The notes below the pieces were generated by a model that saw only the letters and a program-made list of their open reading frames with translations, did no database searches and was not told the origin of the DNA. A DNA stretch of 64,000 nt, taken from assembly GCA_016124945.1 (NCBI GenBank), contig WGMT01000002.1, positions 23,868-87,867 of the forward strand. The letters are read 5' to 3'. Made by a program: the position numbers and the translations under genes. Source of the DNA: a bacterium (GTDB taxonomy: Bacteria; Chloroflexota; Anaerolineae; Caldilineales; Caldilineaceae). This document shows positions 36,762 through 48,700 of this stretch, one piece after another; position 1 is the stretch's first letter, and each line of letters starts with the position of its first letter.

Positions 36762-39700
36762 TCAGCGGTTGAGCGTAGGTAACCAGATCCGCTCTGACTG
36801 TGTGTCTTCTGGCCCCTGAGATGAACGACTTTCGCCATGGATGCGCGGCAAGTAGTAGATCCACGAGAACTGGGCGACGACCGGCGGCACGGTGACCGGC
36901 CCATCGCCACTGACGGTGACGGTGATCGGTGGCGGCACAGTGCCGGTGACCCCTGGCGGCAACTGGAAGGTCAGGGTGTAGCGTCCGTTTGGCACGTTGC
37001 TGAAGGTGTAGACGCCATTGGCATCGGTGACGGTGGTCATGTCGGCGCTGCGCCCCTCAACATTGACGACCTCATCACCGAGGACCTCGGCACCCAGAAC
37101 CTCATCACCGAGGACGACCGTCACGTTGGCGATGCCGGTTTCGCCGTTGTCCTGGCTGCCGTTGCTGTTGCTGTCGTTGAAGACAACCCCCGTCACCGTC
37201 GCACCGGTGGGCGTGATGCCCGTGGGTGTGGCTGTCGGCGTCGGCGTTGGTGTAGGCGGCGTCCCGGTGACAGTGGGCGTTGGTGTGGCTGTCGCCGTGG
37301 GCGTGAGTGTGCCTGTCGGCGTCGGCGTTGCCGCGGGCGGTGTCCCGGTGACAGTCGGCGTTGGTGTGGCTGTGCCGTCTGGTGTCGGCGTCAGCGTACC
37401 TGTCGGCGTGGGCGTGCTTGTCGGCGTGGGCGTCTCGGCCACACTCTGCGCGGTGACCAATCCCACGAACTGTGTGGCCTGGTTGCCTGCGCGGTCGGTG
37501 AGGAGCGCCAGCACCTGATGTTCGCCCACTTGGGTGAAGCCGTATGTCACCGACCAGGTGGACCCGCTCACCGTCCCCGTGACGATGGTGCTGCTGCCAT
37601 TGGGCAGGACGAGGAAGAGCCGCGCCGTGCCGAGACCGTCGCCGTCGGTCGCTGTGCCGGAGACGGTGAGTGTGCCGCCGGACGATTCAGTGTTGGTCGT
37701 GCCGAACTGCGGTGCAATCGTATCCACAATCACGGTGCGGGTGATGGGCTGGCTGGCGTTGCCTGCCACGTCATAGCCGACGAAACTGAGCGTGGTGGTG
37801 ATGCCGTCGCCCAGTTCGGGGACGAAGAGCGTCCAGCCGCCGTCGTCCTGTGTTATATCGGTGCGGCAGTCGTCGCCGGTATCGCCGTCGACACAGAGTT
37901 CGGCCGCGCCGCTTTCCCGCTCGTCGGTGACGGTGCCGGTGAGGCTCGTTTCGGCGAAACCGATGCGGCCATCGCTCAGGGCGTTCACCGCCTCGCTGGA
38001 GAGATTAACCTGTGGCGCCGTGGCGTCTACCACTACTTGCAGCGGCGCACTCCAGCCGCTCACATTGCCGTGGACATCGGTGGCGCGTCCGCTGATGCTG
38101 AAGACAGCGCCGTCGGCGGGGCTGCCGGCGTCAAACGAACAGATGAAACTGCCGTCGATGCTGCCACCCACCGTGCAGGGGACGGTGTTGCCGTTCACCT
38201 GCAAGTCGAAGGAGGCCAGCGGCGACTCGTCCTCGGCGAAGCCCACCACACTGTTGATACCAGGCAGAACGTAACTAATCGCCACGCTCACGCTAATCGG
38301 CGCAGCGGTGTCCACGCGGTAGTTGAGCGTCTGCAAGACGTAGGGGCGGTGATAGCTGTCGGTGATCATCACATTGACCGCGCCGTCGGCGTTGACCGTG
38401 CCGTTGAGGACGAGCGCAACCGTCCCCGATGGGGCGATGCTGTTGGCGACCTGCGGCGAATTCGAGATGGAAATGCCGCCACTGGCCGCGCCGCCCACAC
38501 TGAGCGACGGCAACACCGCGCTGCCCACGTTCTGCACCGTCACGGTGACGGCGATGCTGTCACCCACGCCCAGCATGCTGGCGGGGGCTGGATTGGCGTT
38601 CACGGTCACATCCAACTCTGTATCTGCCCAGATGCCATTCGATGGGACAATCCCCGCGCCCAGCGACGCGAACTCCACGAACTGTGCCCACGTCCGCCCG
38701 ATGTTCTGGTCGGGGACGGTGGCCCACACGTCGAGGATGCCGCTTTCGGAGACGACGCCGAGCACCTTCAGTGCCGAAGAAGGCGTCACACCGAGGAGGC
38801 TGAACGGCACCAACACATCGGTGACGTCGCCCGCAGTGATGGCGTTGAGCGCCGCCCCGCTCGTCCACGCGCCGCCATTGGACGTGTAGAGTGTGGGCGT
38901 AATGTCTCCGGAGAGGCGAATCATGTAGTTGGCGGCGAATGGTAAGATGTTGCCCTGTTCCGCCCCGGCTGGGTTGAAGAGAGCGGTTGACCCGCTGCCA
39001 CCGGTGCCCAGATAGAAGTAGAGATCGCCGCTGTTGAGGTTGATACCTTGCCAGCGCAGGCGCAGGGTGTCCCCGTTCCAACCGGCGAAGAGTTGCTGCG
39101 TGCCGCGGTCGGCGGTCATCTTGCCCACCTGTTTGCCACCGCTCTCCGTCCAGTTGACCTGGCCGAGATCGGAGACGAAATCAGGTGTGACGGCGCTGTC
39201 GAAGTAGAACGGACCGACGGCGACGGCGCGCTGGTTGCCGTTGACGTCTACGGCGATGATGTGGGCGTAGCGAGCGCTGCCTTCGGGATGCGTAGGGTCG
39301 TGCGTCCCCGCGCCAGGACCGTAGGCGGTGAGCGCTGCCACAGTCGCCGTCGGCGTGGACGTCCACCCGGCGTAGACCGCGGTGGCGTCGCCGATGACAG
39401 GCCAGGCGATGCGGGCGTTGAGCTCTGTCACCACCTGCGACGGCGAAATCAGCGCGCCGTTGGTCAGGCTGACCGTGGGTGTGAAGACTGCCGGAGCGAC
39501 CACGTCCACAAGGGCGCTGCCGCTGTTGGTGGCGGTGCGATCTGCCTTGTCCGTCACGCGCACGGCGATGTTGACGGTGCCGCCGTTGGGGTTGGTCAGC
39601 CCCAGCGGCCCAAAGCTCAACAACCAGTTGTTGCCGTCGAGGACGGCTTTCTGCCACGGTCCGCCGTCAAGGCTGACATCCACACGCTCCACGGCGCTGT

Positions 39701-42700
39701 CGTCGGTAGCGGTGCCGCGCAGGATGTAGCTGCCATCGGCGCTGAGACGAGTCAACGTAATCGGCTCCGTCATCACCGTCACCGATGGGTTGGCCAGATC
39801 GATGTAGATCACATTGACCGGGCTGGTGGCAGTGATGCCGAGGCTATCGGTGATCACCGCGGTGATGGTGTAGACACCTGCGCCCGAAGGCGTCCAGGCG
39901 ACGGGCCAGACTTCGTCGCTGGGTGATGTGCTGAAGGTCGTCACGCCGGGGTAATCTGCGCGTGGCTCCCCGTTGATCCACAAGGACGCGCCGCCCAGGG
40001 CATTCTGCGCGTTCAACCCCACTTCGATGGTGATGGGCTGTGTGCTGGTGATGGCGTTGCGATCCGTCGGTGACAGCACGCCGGCGCTGACTGGCGGCGT
40101 CTCATGTCCTGGCGGCACGGGGGTGCCGGTGGGCAGTGGCACCGCCGCCGCGGACGGGTTGTTGGTGGTGAGCAACAGGCTGTAGGCGCTGCGGCAGAGG
40201 CTCACGCCCAGCCCCGAAGCAGTCGTGGCGCGCACGAAGTAGCGTCCGCTGACGGTGGGCGTGTACGCCAGCACGTCGGCGACCGTGCGGATACGGGTGA
40301 CGCCGTCTACGTCGAAGAGGGCCAGCGACACACTTTGTGCCGTGTCCACGGTGACGGCGGTAAGCGTGTATTGCAGACCGGCGACGAGGGCGATCTGATG
40401 CCAGTCGGCGTCGGCGGCGCTGTCGAAGGTGTGACCGGCGCTGCTGCCCGCGCCTACGTCGAAGATCTTAGCCGTGGCGACGGTGTCATCGTCTTCGAAG
40501 CTGTCCGGCGTCAGCGTGCAGACTTCGGGCGTCGGCGTCACGGTGATGACGTTGCCCACGGCAGGGCCGATGGGTGCGCCGTCACCGGGCTGCGGCACGA
40601 CGGTTGGCGTCGGCGTGGCCGTGGGTGTTGGCGTTGGGTTGCCGTTGTCTACACAGACTTCCAGACTCCAGCCAAAGAGATCGCCGCTGGTGTTGGGGAA
40701 ATCACTGTAGCTGGGATCGTCGGGATTGATGACCCGGCTGTCGGTGACATAGAGTGTCCACGCGCCGTTGCCGGCTTTGCCCTCAAATGGCGCAAAGCTG
40801 TTGCGGCTGGGGCGGAAGGTGCCACCGTCTGTGGGCGGGTCGGGCGGTACCAGCCCTTCAATGGCGGCGTCATCCAGTGAGAAGAGACAGTTGCCGCTGC
40901 CACATCCAAAGTAGCTGCCTACCTCTTCGAAGGCGAAGAGATCGACGCGCGTGCCGTCGGGTGCGCCCAGGCCGAAGGTGAGATCGGTCAACAAGCGATG
41001 TTGCAGGGTGACATCGCGCAGCCCCACATGGGTCACCGTGCCGTTGACAGGTACACTCAGCGTCGAGCCGATGGTGCTCAGATCGTCGATGGCTTTGGGA
41101 ATGTCAGCGCTGTTGTAGACGCTGCAACTCCAGTTGACAGGCACCGGCGTGGGCGCGGGCGGCGCCGTGATCCGCACGTCGATTTCGTAGGGCAGATTTT
41201 CGATGGTGTTGCTCTGTGGCGGCCAGACCCCCAGCTCAAAGTTGCCTGAATTGGTTGCCACGAAGTTGACATTCTCTTCGGTTTCACCGGAGCCACCACC
41301 TGGCGGCGAGATGACGATGCGCATGTTGGGCGTCAACGAGCGCAGATCCACCTCCACGCGGTCGCCCACGTTGACGGGGAAGCTGTACCAGTCAAAGTCG
41401 TTGGCGGCGCAGAGCATGGTGCGTAGCGTCACCGTGCGCGTGATGACTTCGTATGCCTCGTAGGGCTGGCCGTTCGGCTCATACGGATCGAGTCCGTTAC
41501 AGGCTGTGTTGACGCCCAACTCCAACCGGTATTGCTGGGTGGTGGGGGCCAGGTTCGGTGCCCATACGGCCAGCGACCAGGTGCCGGACTGATTCAGCGT
41601 GATGCTGTCGCCGTAAGTGAGCCACGAGCCGGGGAAGATGCCGCCGTAGTAGTTGCCCGCCGGATCGAAGATCGAGATGTAGTAGTCGGCGGGGCGTGTG
41701 GGCAGGTCGATGGTCACATTTTCGCCCACCGTGCCGCTGAAGCTGTAGTAGTCCTGGTCGGCCTGGTAGCAGAGCGCGGCGGTGATGGGTGTGTTGTAGC
41801 CAATCGGCGTCGCCGCGTTGCGCGTCTGGTTGCCGGCTGCGCCGGGTTGGTCGTAGCTATCGAAAGGCGCGCAGGCGTCGGCAGGCGGCGCAGGCGGCGG
41901 CGGTGGCGGCGGCGCGTCGGCCACGGTCACGTTCAGCGTGTAGGGCAGTGGGCTGCCACCACCTAGCACTAGAATGGTATAGACCACGCTGCCGCCTGTG
42001 CGGTTGATGTGGGTGAGGAATTCGTCGGCGGTGCCGGCGGTGTAGCTCCAACCCACGCCGTTGCCATCGGCAATCAGGACCAGCCCATAGTCGGCGGGCA
42101 GGTTGCTCAACGTCACCGAGATCTGCTTGCCGTCTTCCACCGTGATCTTGTAGTAGTCGTACTGGTCGATCTGATTGAGGCTGTTGGAACAGAGCAACGA
42201 CGTCAGCGTTCCCGTTGAGATGCTGGCCGCGGTCGCTAGTGTGTCATTCGGTTCGAGGACATCATTGGCGCAGGGCTGCGCGAAGGGCGCACTGTAAGCC
42301 AGCGTCAGGTTCGACTCAGGCGACGTGATGAACGTCGGGTAGAAGACGTTGGGATCGAGGTTGCTGACGCCGTTGTACTGCCCGTCCAGTCGCACCAGCG
42401 ACTCGGCGTTGTTGCCGTCGCGGTCGGATCGCCAGAGGCGGCTGCCGGCCACGAAGTAGAGTTCGTCGCTGAGCGGCTGCACCACGAAGCCACGCGCGCC
42501 GGTGACAGCCGCGATCTCGGTCACCGTGCCGCCGTCGGCGGGGGCGCGCAGCAGACGGTTGCGCGTGGGATCACGCCAGTAGAGCGTCTGAGCGAAGGGA
42601 TCCACCGTCAGATCACGGATCTGGCGTCCTTCGGGCGCAACGTAGAGCACCTCCACGTTGCTGCCGTCGAGACGGGCGCGGCTGATCAGATTGGCTAGAT

Positions 42701-45700
42701 AGCCGACCGGCATGTAGAACTTGTCCTCAACCCAGTAGACATAACCGCCCACGGGGTCGATGGCGATGGCCTGATCGCCCACCACGCCGCTGACCACCGT
42801 CTGCACATCACCCCCGTTGGGGTTAGAGCTGAGGATGTCAACCACCTGGCCGACAGTGGCCTGTGTCCAGTAGACGCGCCCACTGCGCTCGTCCACGGCC
42901 ACGGAGCGGGTGGGGCGGAAGACGCCGGGGCCGGTGTCGGCCACGATGACCTGGGCGTTTCTGCCGTTGGGGTCGACGCGCACGATGCGCTTGGCGTTGT
43001 CGAGGAGGAAGACGTTGCCGCGCACGCTGTCCGCCGCCATGGCCTGCCCGCCGCCGAAGCCGTCGCCTAGCAGAAGCGGCTCCACCGTACCGCTGAGGAC
43101 GCTGGTGCGGATGAGATCGCTGGCACGGCTGTAGAAGACGTAGGGCGATCCACTCTGTGCGGCGGTGGGGTTGCCTAGCAACAGCTCGAAGAGATACGGA
43201 ACGGCTGAACCCGTGAGCGTGTTGTTTTCCACACGCAGCAGATAGTCACCGCCGGTGGGGATGGTGAAGACCCCCTGCCCGCCCGCGGCGACCGTCCCCA
43301 GGTCCGCGCCGCCCGCGGCGGGGATTACCCGCAGCGTGGCCGCTGTGGCGTTGGCCGGGTAGTTGACCGTCAATTCCTGGCCCGCCGTGGCCGTGATGCG
43401 GTAGAGATCGACGTCGCCGTCGCTGCACAACGACGCCCGCACACGGCTGCCGTTGGTCAAGACTTTGGCGAAGGACGGCGTATCGTTGGGTTCGTTGGCA
43501 TCCGACGCCACACAGTTTTCGTCGGTCACCAGCAGTTGGTATTGGTTGCTTGTGGGCGTCAGGTTGGGGACGGAGACGGCCACAGTGTAGCGTCCACTGG
43601 CGCTGAGGGTGACGGCGTCGCCGTAGGCCGGCGTCGTCGTGGACGAGATCACAGCGGTCTGTGTCCCCGACGGGCCGTAGAGCGTCAGGTTATAGTCGGC
43701 GGGCCGCACCGGCAAGGACAAGGTCACCGTCTGGCCGTTGAGACCGTCGAAGGCGAACATGTCCACGTCGTTCGTATAACACAGGGCGGCGGCGGCGGTT
43801 GCACCGTTGGCGGTGCCGAAGGCCAGGGATGTCGCCGTGGCCAGGGTGCCGTTGCCCACACCGGGGCTGTCGAAGACGTCCACGGCGCTGCACTGCTCGT
43901 CACCGGGGACGGGCGCGGGTACGTCGCTCAGGTCCAGCCGCAGCTTGTACTGGCCGCTGCCCTGCAAGCCGTTGCCCAAGACGATGACGATGTACTCTAC
44001 GGTCGCTCCGCTGGTGTTGCTGACGCCGACCACTTCGTCGGCCAGGCCGTCGTTGTCGCTGAAGGCCTGGTTGATGCCCGCCGGGGCCTGCACGATCACC
44101 CGGTAGTTGGCCGTCATTTCGCTGAGGGTGACGCTCAACACCTTGCGGTCGGCCACGCTGACGGTGTAGTAGTCGATGTCCGCGGGCTGGCCGGTGACGC
44201 TGTTGCAGATGGCGGCGTTGAGTTCCAGATCGCCGATCAGCGTGAGCGGCGTGGCGCTGCCTGCGTTGTTGTTTGGCTCGTTGCCGTCGGCCAGGGCGCA
44301 GGGGCTGAGAAGGGGCGATCCGCCGCCGATGACCAGCGCCGACCCCGGCTGCTCGAAGCTGATGACAGGGAAGGCGTTGGGATCGAGGTTGCTCGGTCCA
44401 TTGTACGCGCCGCTGAGTTGGGCGATGGCAGAGGCATTCGTGCCGTCGAGCAAGGACTGGAAGAGCGTCGCGCCGCTGCTGTAGTAGAGCGCGCTCTGCA
44501 GCGGCTGCACGGCCACACCGCGGGCGTCCGCGGCCAGGCCGGTGACGATGGCGGTCGCGCCGCTGCCGTCGGTGGAGGCACGGAAGAGGCTGGTCTGCGT
44601 CGGGTCGATCCAGTAGAGCGTTTGCGCATAGGGATCGACGGCGAGGTCGCGCACAGCCTGTCCGCTGACGGCGGCGCGCACGGTGACGAGGTTGCCGCCG
44701 TCCAGGTCGCTACGGCGGATGGCGTCACCTTCGGTCCAGTAGAGATGACCGCGGATCTGGTCAAGCGCCAGGCTGGTGCGGTTGTTCCCCGCTCCGATGA
44801 CCTGCTGATTGTCCGTCCCGTCGGCGTTGGCGCTGCGGATGGTGCTGCCGGTGCTGGCGATAGCCCCTTGCGGCTGTATCCAGTAGATGCGCCCGGTCAG
44901 TTCGTCCACGGCGATGGCGACGGGCGGTGCGCCGACCTCGTCGGGGTTGGGTGCGGCCACCACTTCGGTGTAGCCGCTGCCGTTGAAGGGATCAACGTTG
45001 CTGCGCACGATGAAGCCGTCCGCGCCGTGGATGGCGTTGAAGCTGAAGAGCGTGCCGCGCACCCGGTCGGCGGCGATGGCCTGGCCGCTCAGGCTCAGCG
45101 TCGTGGTCAGGAAGATGGGTTCGCGGATGTGTGCGTCGTCCAGCGAAACACGGAAGAGTTGACCGCCCGATCCATTCGTGTAGTAAAGGTAGGTGTCGGC
45201 GTCGGGTTGTGCGGCGTCGAGCAACCACTGGAACATGTAGGCGGCGTCGTCGGTAGAAAGGCTGCCGTTGCGTACTTCGAGGATGTAGGTCCCCGCGGCC
45301 AGGGTGAACTGTCCACGCGCGCCGGGGAGGACGCTGCCTTGTTCCACGCCGTCGGCGTCGAGCAGGCGCAGTGTGCCGCCGGCGGCGTTGGCCGGGTAGT
45401 TAAGCGTCAAGATCTGCCCAGCCGTGGCGGTGAAGCTGTAGTAGTCGGCGTCGGCGGCGGTGCAGAGCGTGCCTGCGACGCGGGCCGAACCGGTGATGTC
45501 CGCGGCTTGGCCGGTGTAGTTATTCGGTTCCCAACTGTCGTTGACGCCGCAGGTGCCGTTGGAGACAAGCAACTGGTAGGTGTCAGTGGTGGGGACGAGC
45601 CGGGGATCGAGCACCGCCACCGCCCACGCGCCGGTCACGTCGATGGTCACCGGCGTGGTGTAGGCGGTGCTGTTGAAGGCGTTGAAGAACGATCCGTTGG

Positions 45701-48700
45701 GCCGGTAGATGTGCAGTTCGTAGTCCGCCGGTCGGCTGGGCAGGTTGAACAAAAGCGTCTGCCCTGCCGTGGCGTTGAAGCTGAAGAAGTCGACGTCGTC
45801 CTGGTAGCAGAGCGCGCCGGTGATGGGTGTGCCTACCGTCAACGGCGTGGCATTGGCCTGGCTGTAGTTGCCCGCCAGTCCGGCGGCGTCGTTGGGGTCA
45901 ATGGGCAGACATTGGGCCGCGCCCAGGACAACCGGCGCGTCGCTCAGCGCCACGTTAAGCGTGTACGGGGTGACGTTGTTCACCGGCGTGTTGCTGAAGA
46001 CGGCGATGACATAGACGCCTTCAGTCTCGTAGTTGGGCAGGTTGATGACGTCATTGGCCAGGCCGGGGTTGAGGCTGGAGGCCAGGGTGACGCCGTTGCG
46101 CTGCACGAAGAGGCTATAGTCGGCAGGCAGGTTGGTCAGGGTGACGTCAAGCTGCTTGCCGCTAGGCACGGTGACGGTGTAGAAGTCGCGATCCGTGGGC
46201 AGCGAGGCGCGTGTGGTGCAGAGCGCGCCGGTGGTTGCGCCCACGCCAATCCCCTTGGCCGTGGCGGCGCTGTCATTGGGTTCGTTGCCGTCGTTGGTGA
46301 CACAGATCGGCGTGGCGAAAGCCGTGCCGATGACGAAGGCCAGGTTGCCGTCGGGCCGGTTGATCAGTGTCGGGCTGAGGCTGGTGTCCGAGACGGGCAG
46401 GCGCAGACCGTCGTAGGTGCGGCGGCTGAGATCGGCCACGGTGGTCGGGTTGCTGCCGTCCAGTTCGGCGCGCACGAGTTCGTCGAAACTGACGTAGTAG
46501 AGGGTGTTTTCGGCGGGTTGCACCACCAGACCGCGTGTGTTCGCGCCCAGGCCGGTGTTCAGCACCAGCGGACGTGCGCCGTCGGCGTCGGACCAGAAGA
46601 GGGTGCCGTATTGTGACGGGTCGATCCAGTAGAGCTTTTGGGCGTAGGGATCGAGCGCCAGGTAGCGGATCTGCGTGCCTGCGGGCGCCGTGTAGATGAT
46701 CTCAATGTTGTCGCCGTTGAGGTCGCTGCGGAAGATGAATTCCTGGCGCTGCCAGGTGTCACCGGCCACCCAGAGCAGCTTGCGCCGAATCGGATCGACG
46801 AGCAGGCCACCCTGATCCCTCACATCGGCGACGACGGTTTGCACGTCGCTGCCGTCGGCGTTGGAGCGCTTGATGGTGGTGAGGTAGATGCTGGTGATCT
46901 CCGACCAGTAGACGCGGCCGGTTTCGGTGTCCACGGCCACGTGCAGGCGACCGCGGCTGTCTAGCGGAATCGGGTTGGCGTCGGCGATCTGAAGGCGTGT
47001 GCCGCCGTCGGGGGCCATCGCCACCACTTTGTCTTCGCCGGTGATGACGAAGATACGGTTACGGGCGGCGTCGGCGGCGATGACGCTGCCGGCAATCGAC
47101 GGATCGAGGAAGAGCGGTTCTGCCGTGTAATCGCCGAAGAGCGGCACCCGTGTGAACCGTGTGTTCTCGCCGTAGTAGATGTAGGGCAGGCCGGGCAGGC
47201 TGGCGAAATTGGGCGCAGCGGTGATGCGGCTGTGCACGGCGCTGTTGTTGGCCGGCGCGCGGTCCGCTGTGACCGAACCGACGGTGACCGTCGCCGTGAG
47301 CGGACGCACGTCGGCGGCGCTGACGGTGACGCTGATGCTGAAGCTTTCCTGCGTCAAGCCGGTGAAACGGCCTAGATCACAGGTGACGGCCGCGCCGCCG
47401 TCCACACAGGAACGGCTCGCTCCGGCGAAGGTGGTGCCGCCGGGCAACGTCAGCGTGAGGACGCTGTTGGCGGCGGGCATGGCGGCGTCGTTGCGCACGA
47501 TCAGGTCGTAGCGCACACTGCCGCCGTCAATCACCACCGTAGACGGCGACGTGATGCTCACGGCCAGATCGGCGTCTTCTTCGGTGACCTGGCTGGTCTG
47601 GATCACGGTCATAGCCGAGATCGAGGTGCTGCTGCGGCGGCTGACGCCTGGCACAGCAGGCGTGTTGTCCACAAAGGTGGTGAACTGGCTGAATTCGCCG
47701 TCCTTTTCGCCGCGCACGATCTGTGTGTCCAGCGCCACGAAGACGCCCACCGCAGCATCGTCAACATAGAGTTGGGGCAGCGGCGTGGTGCGCAAGCCTT
47801 TGCTGTTGCCGTCGGTCAGCGTCAGCGGGGCGACGGTGAAGAGAGGCGATCCCGGCTCCTTGCCGTAGACCGCGGAATTCACGCCGTCGGGGGCCATAGC
47901 CGTCCAGTAGAGGTCACCGTTGCGCACGGCCAGCGATTCCACGTCGAAGCCGGTGCCCTGGCTGGGGTTGGTGAGGCAGAGTTTGGGGTCCTGCCCGGCG
48001 CCGACGCCCGCGCCCAGGTTGTTGTAGAAGTTGGCGTAGGTGCAGCCGTCCTCGACACCGGCGAAGAATGAGGGGTTGCCGCCGTTGAGGTCCGCGGCGA
48101 CGATGAGTGTATGTTTGTAGGTGGGGCCAGTGAAGACGAAACCGGCGTTGACGTCGGCCAGGCTTTCGCGCTGGCGGCGTTCGCTCAGGTAGACACGGTT
48201 GTTGTCTACGTCTACGGCCACGTCGCCGATCTGCATGAATTCCAGGTTGCCGCCTACGTAACTTGTGTCCGGCGCGATGCTGTAGATCGCCTGGGGCAGT
48301 GTGCCGTCGAGGTTGGCCCACCAGAGCTGATAGCCCTGCGTCCAGTAGAGTTTGTTACCCACGGGATCGACGGCGATCTGCAAGGCTTCGGCGGCGTAGA
48401 CGGCAGGCAGGCTGACCAGTTGTTGCGCGCCGCTGCCGTCGAGGTTGGCGCGCCAGACCCCGGCGGGCTGGGCATAGCCGCCTTCGAGCCGTTCGGCCCA
48501 GTAGATCTTGCCCACACTTTCCACCACCTCAATGTCGAGGATCAGCCGTCCATCACGCTCGATGAGGCGCACACGGTCTGCCGGGTTGCTCAGGTTGACC
48601 CGTTCGATGGCGTTGGGCAGGCTGCCCTGGGGATTGAGCTGGTTGCGGTAGGTGCCCACATAGGCCACAGACTGCGGCGGAATCCCAGCCGCGCAGTGAC

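Noticed and set aside
36837..38945. 702-codon plus-strand open frame opposite the giant gene
   Set aside because: It is Arg/Ala/Gly/Val/Asp-rich, as expected for the reverse strand of a repetitive GC-rich gene, with no recognisable motifs.
43536..46616. 1026-codon plus-strand open frame opposite the propeller/PPC region
   Set aside because: Same composition artefact; the minus strand shows well-conserved domain repeats in a continuous frame.
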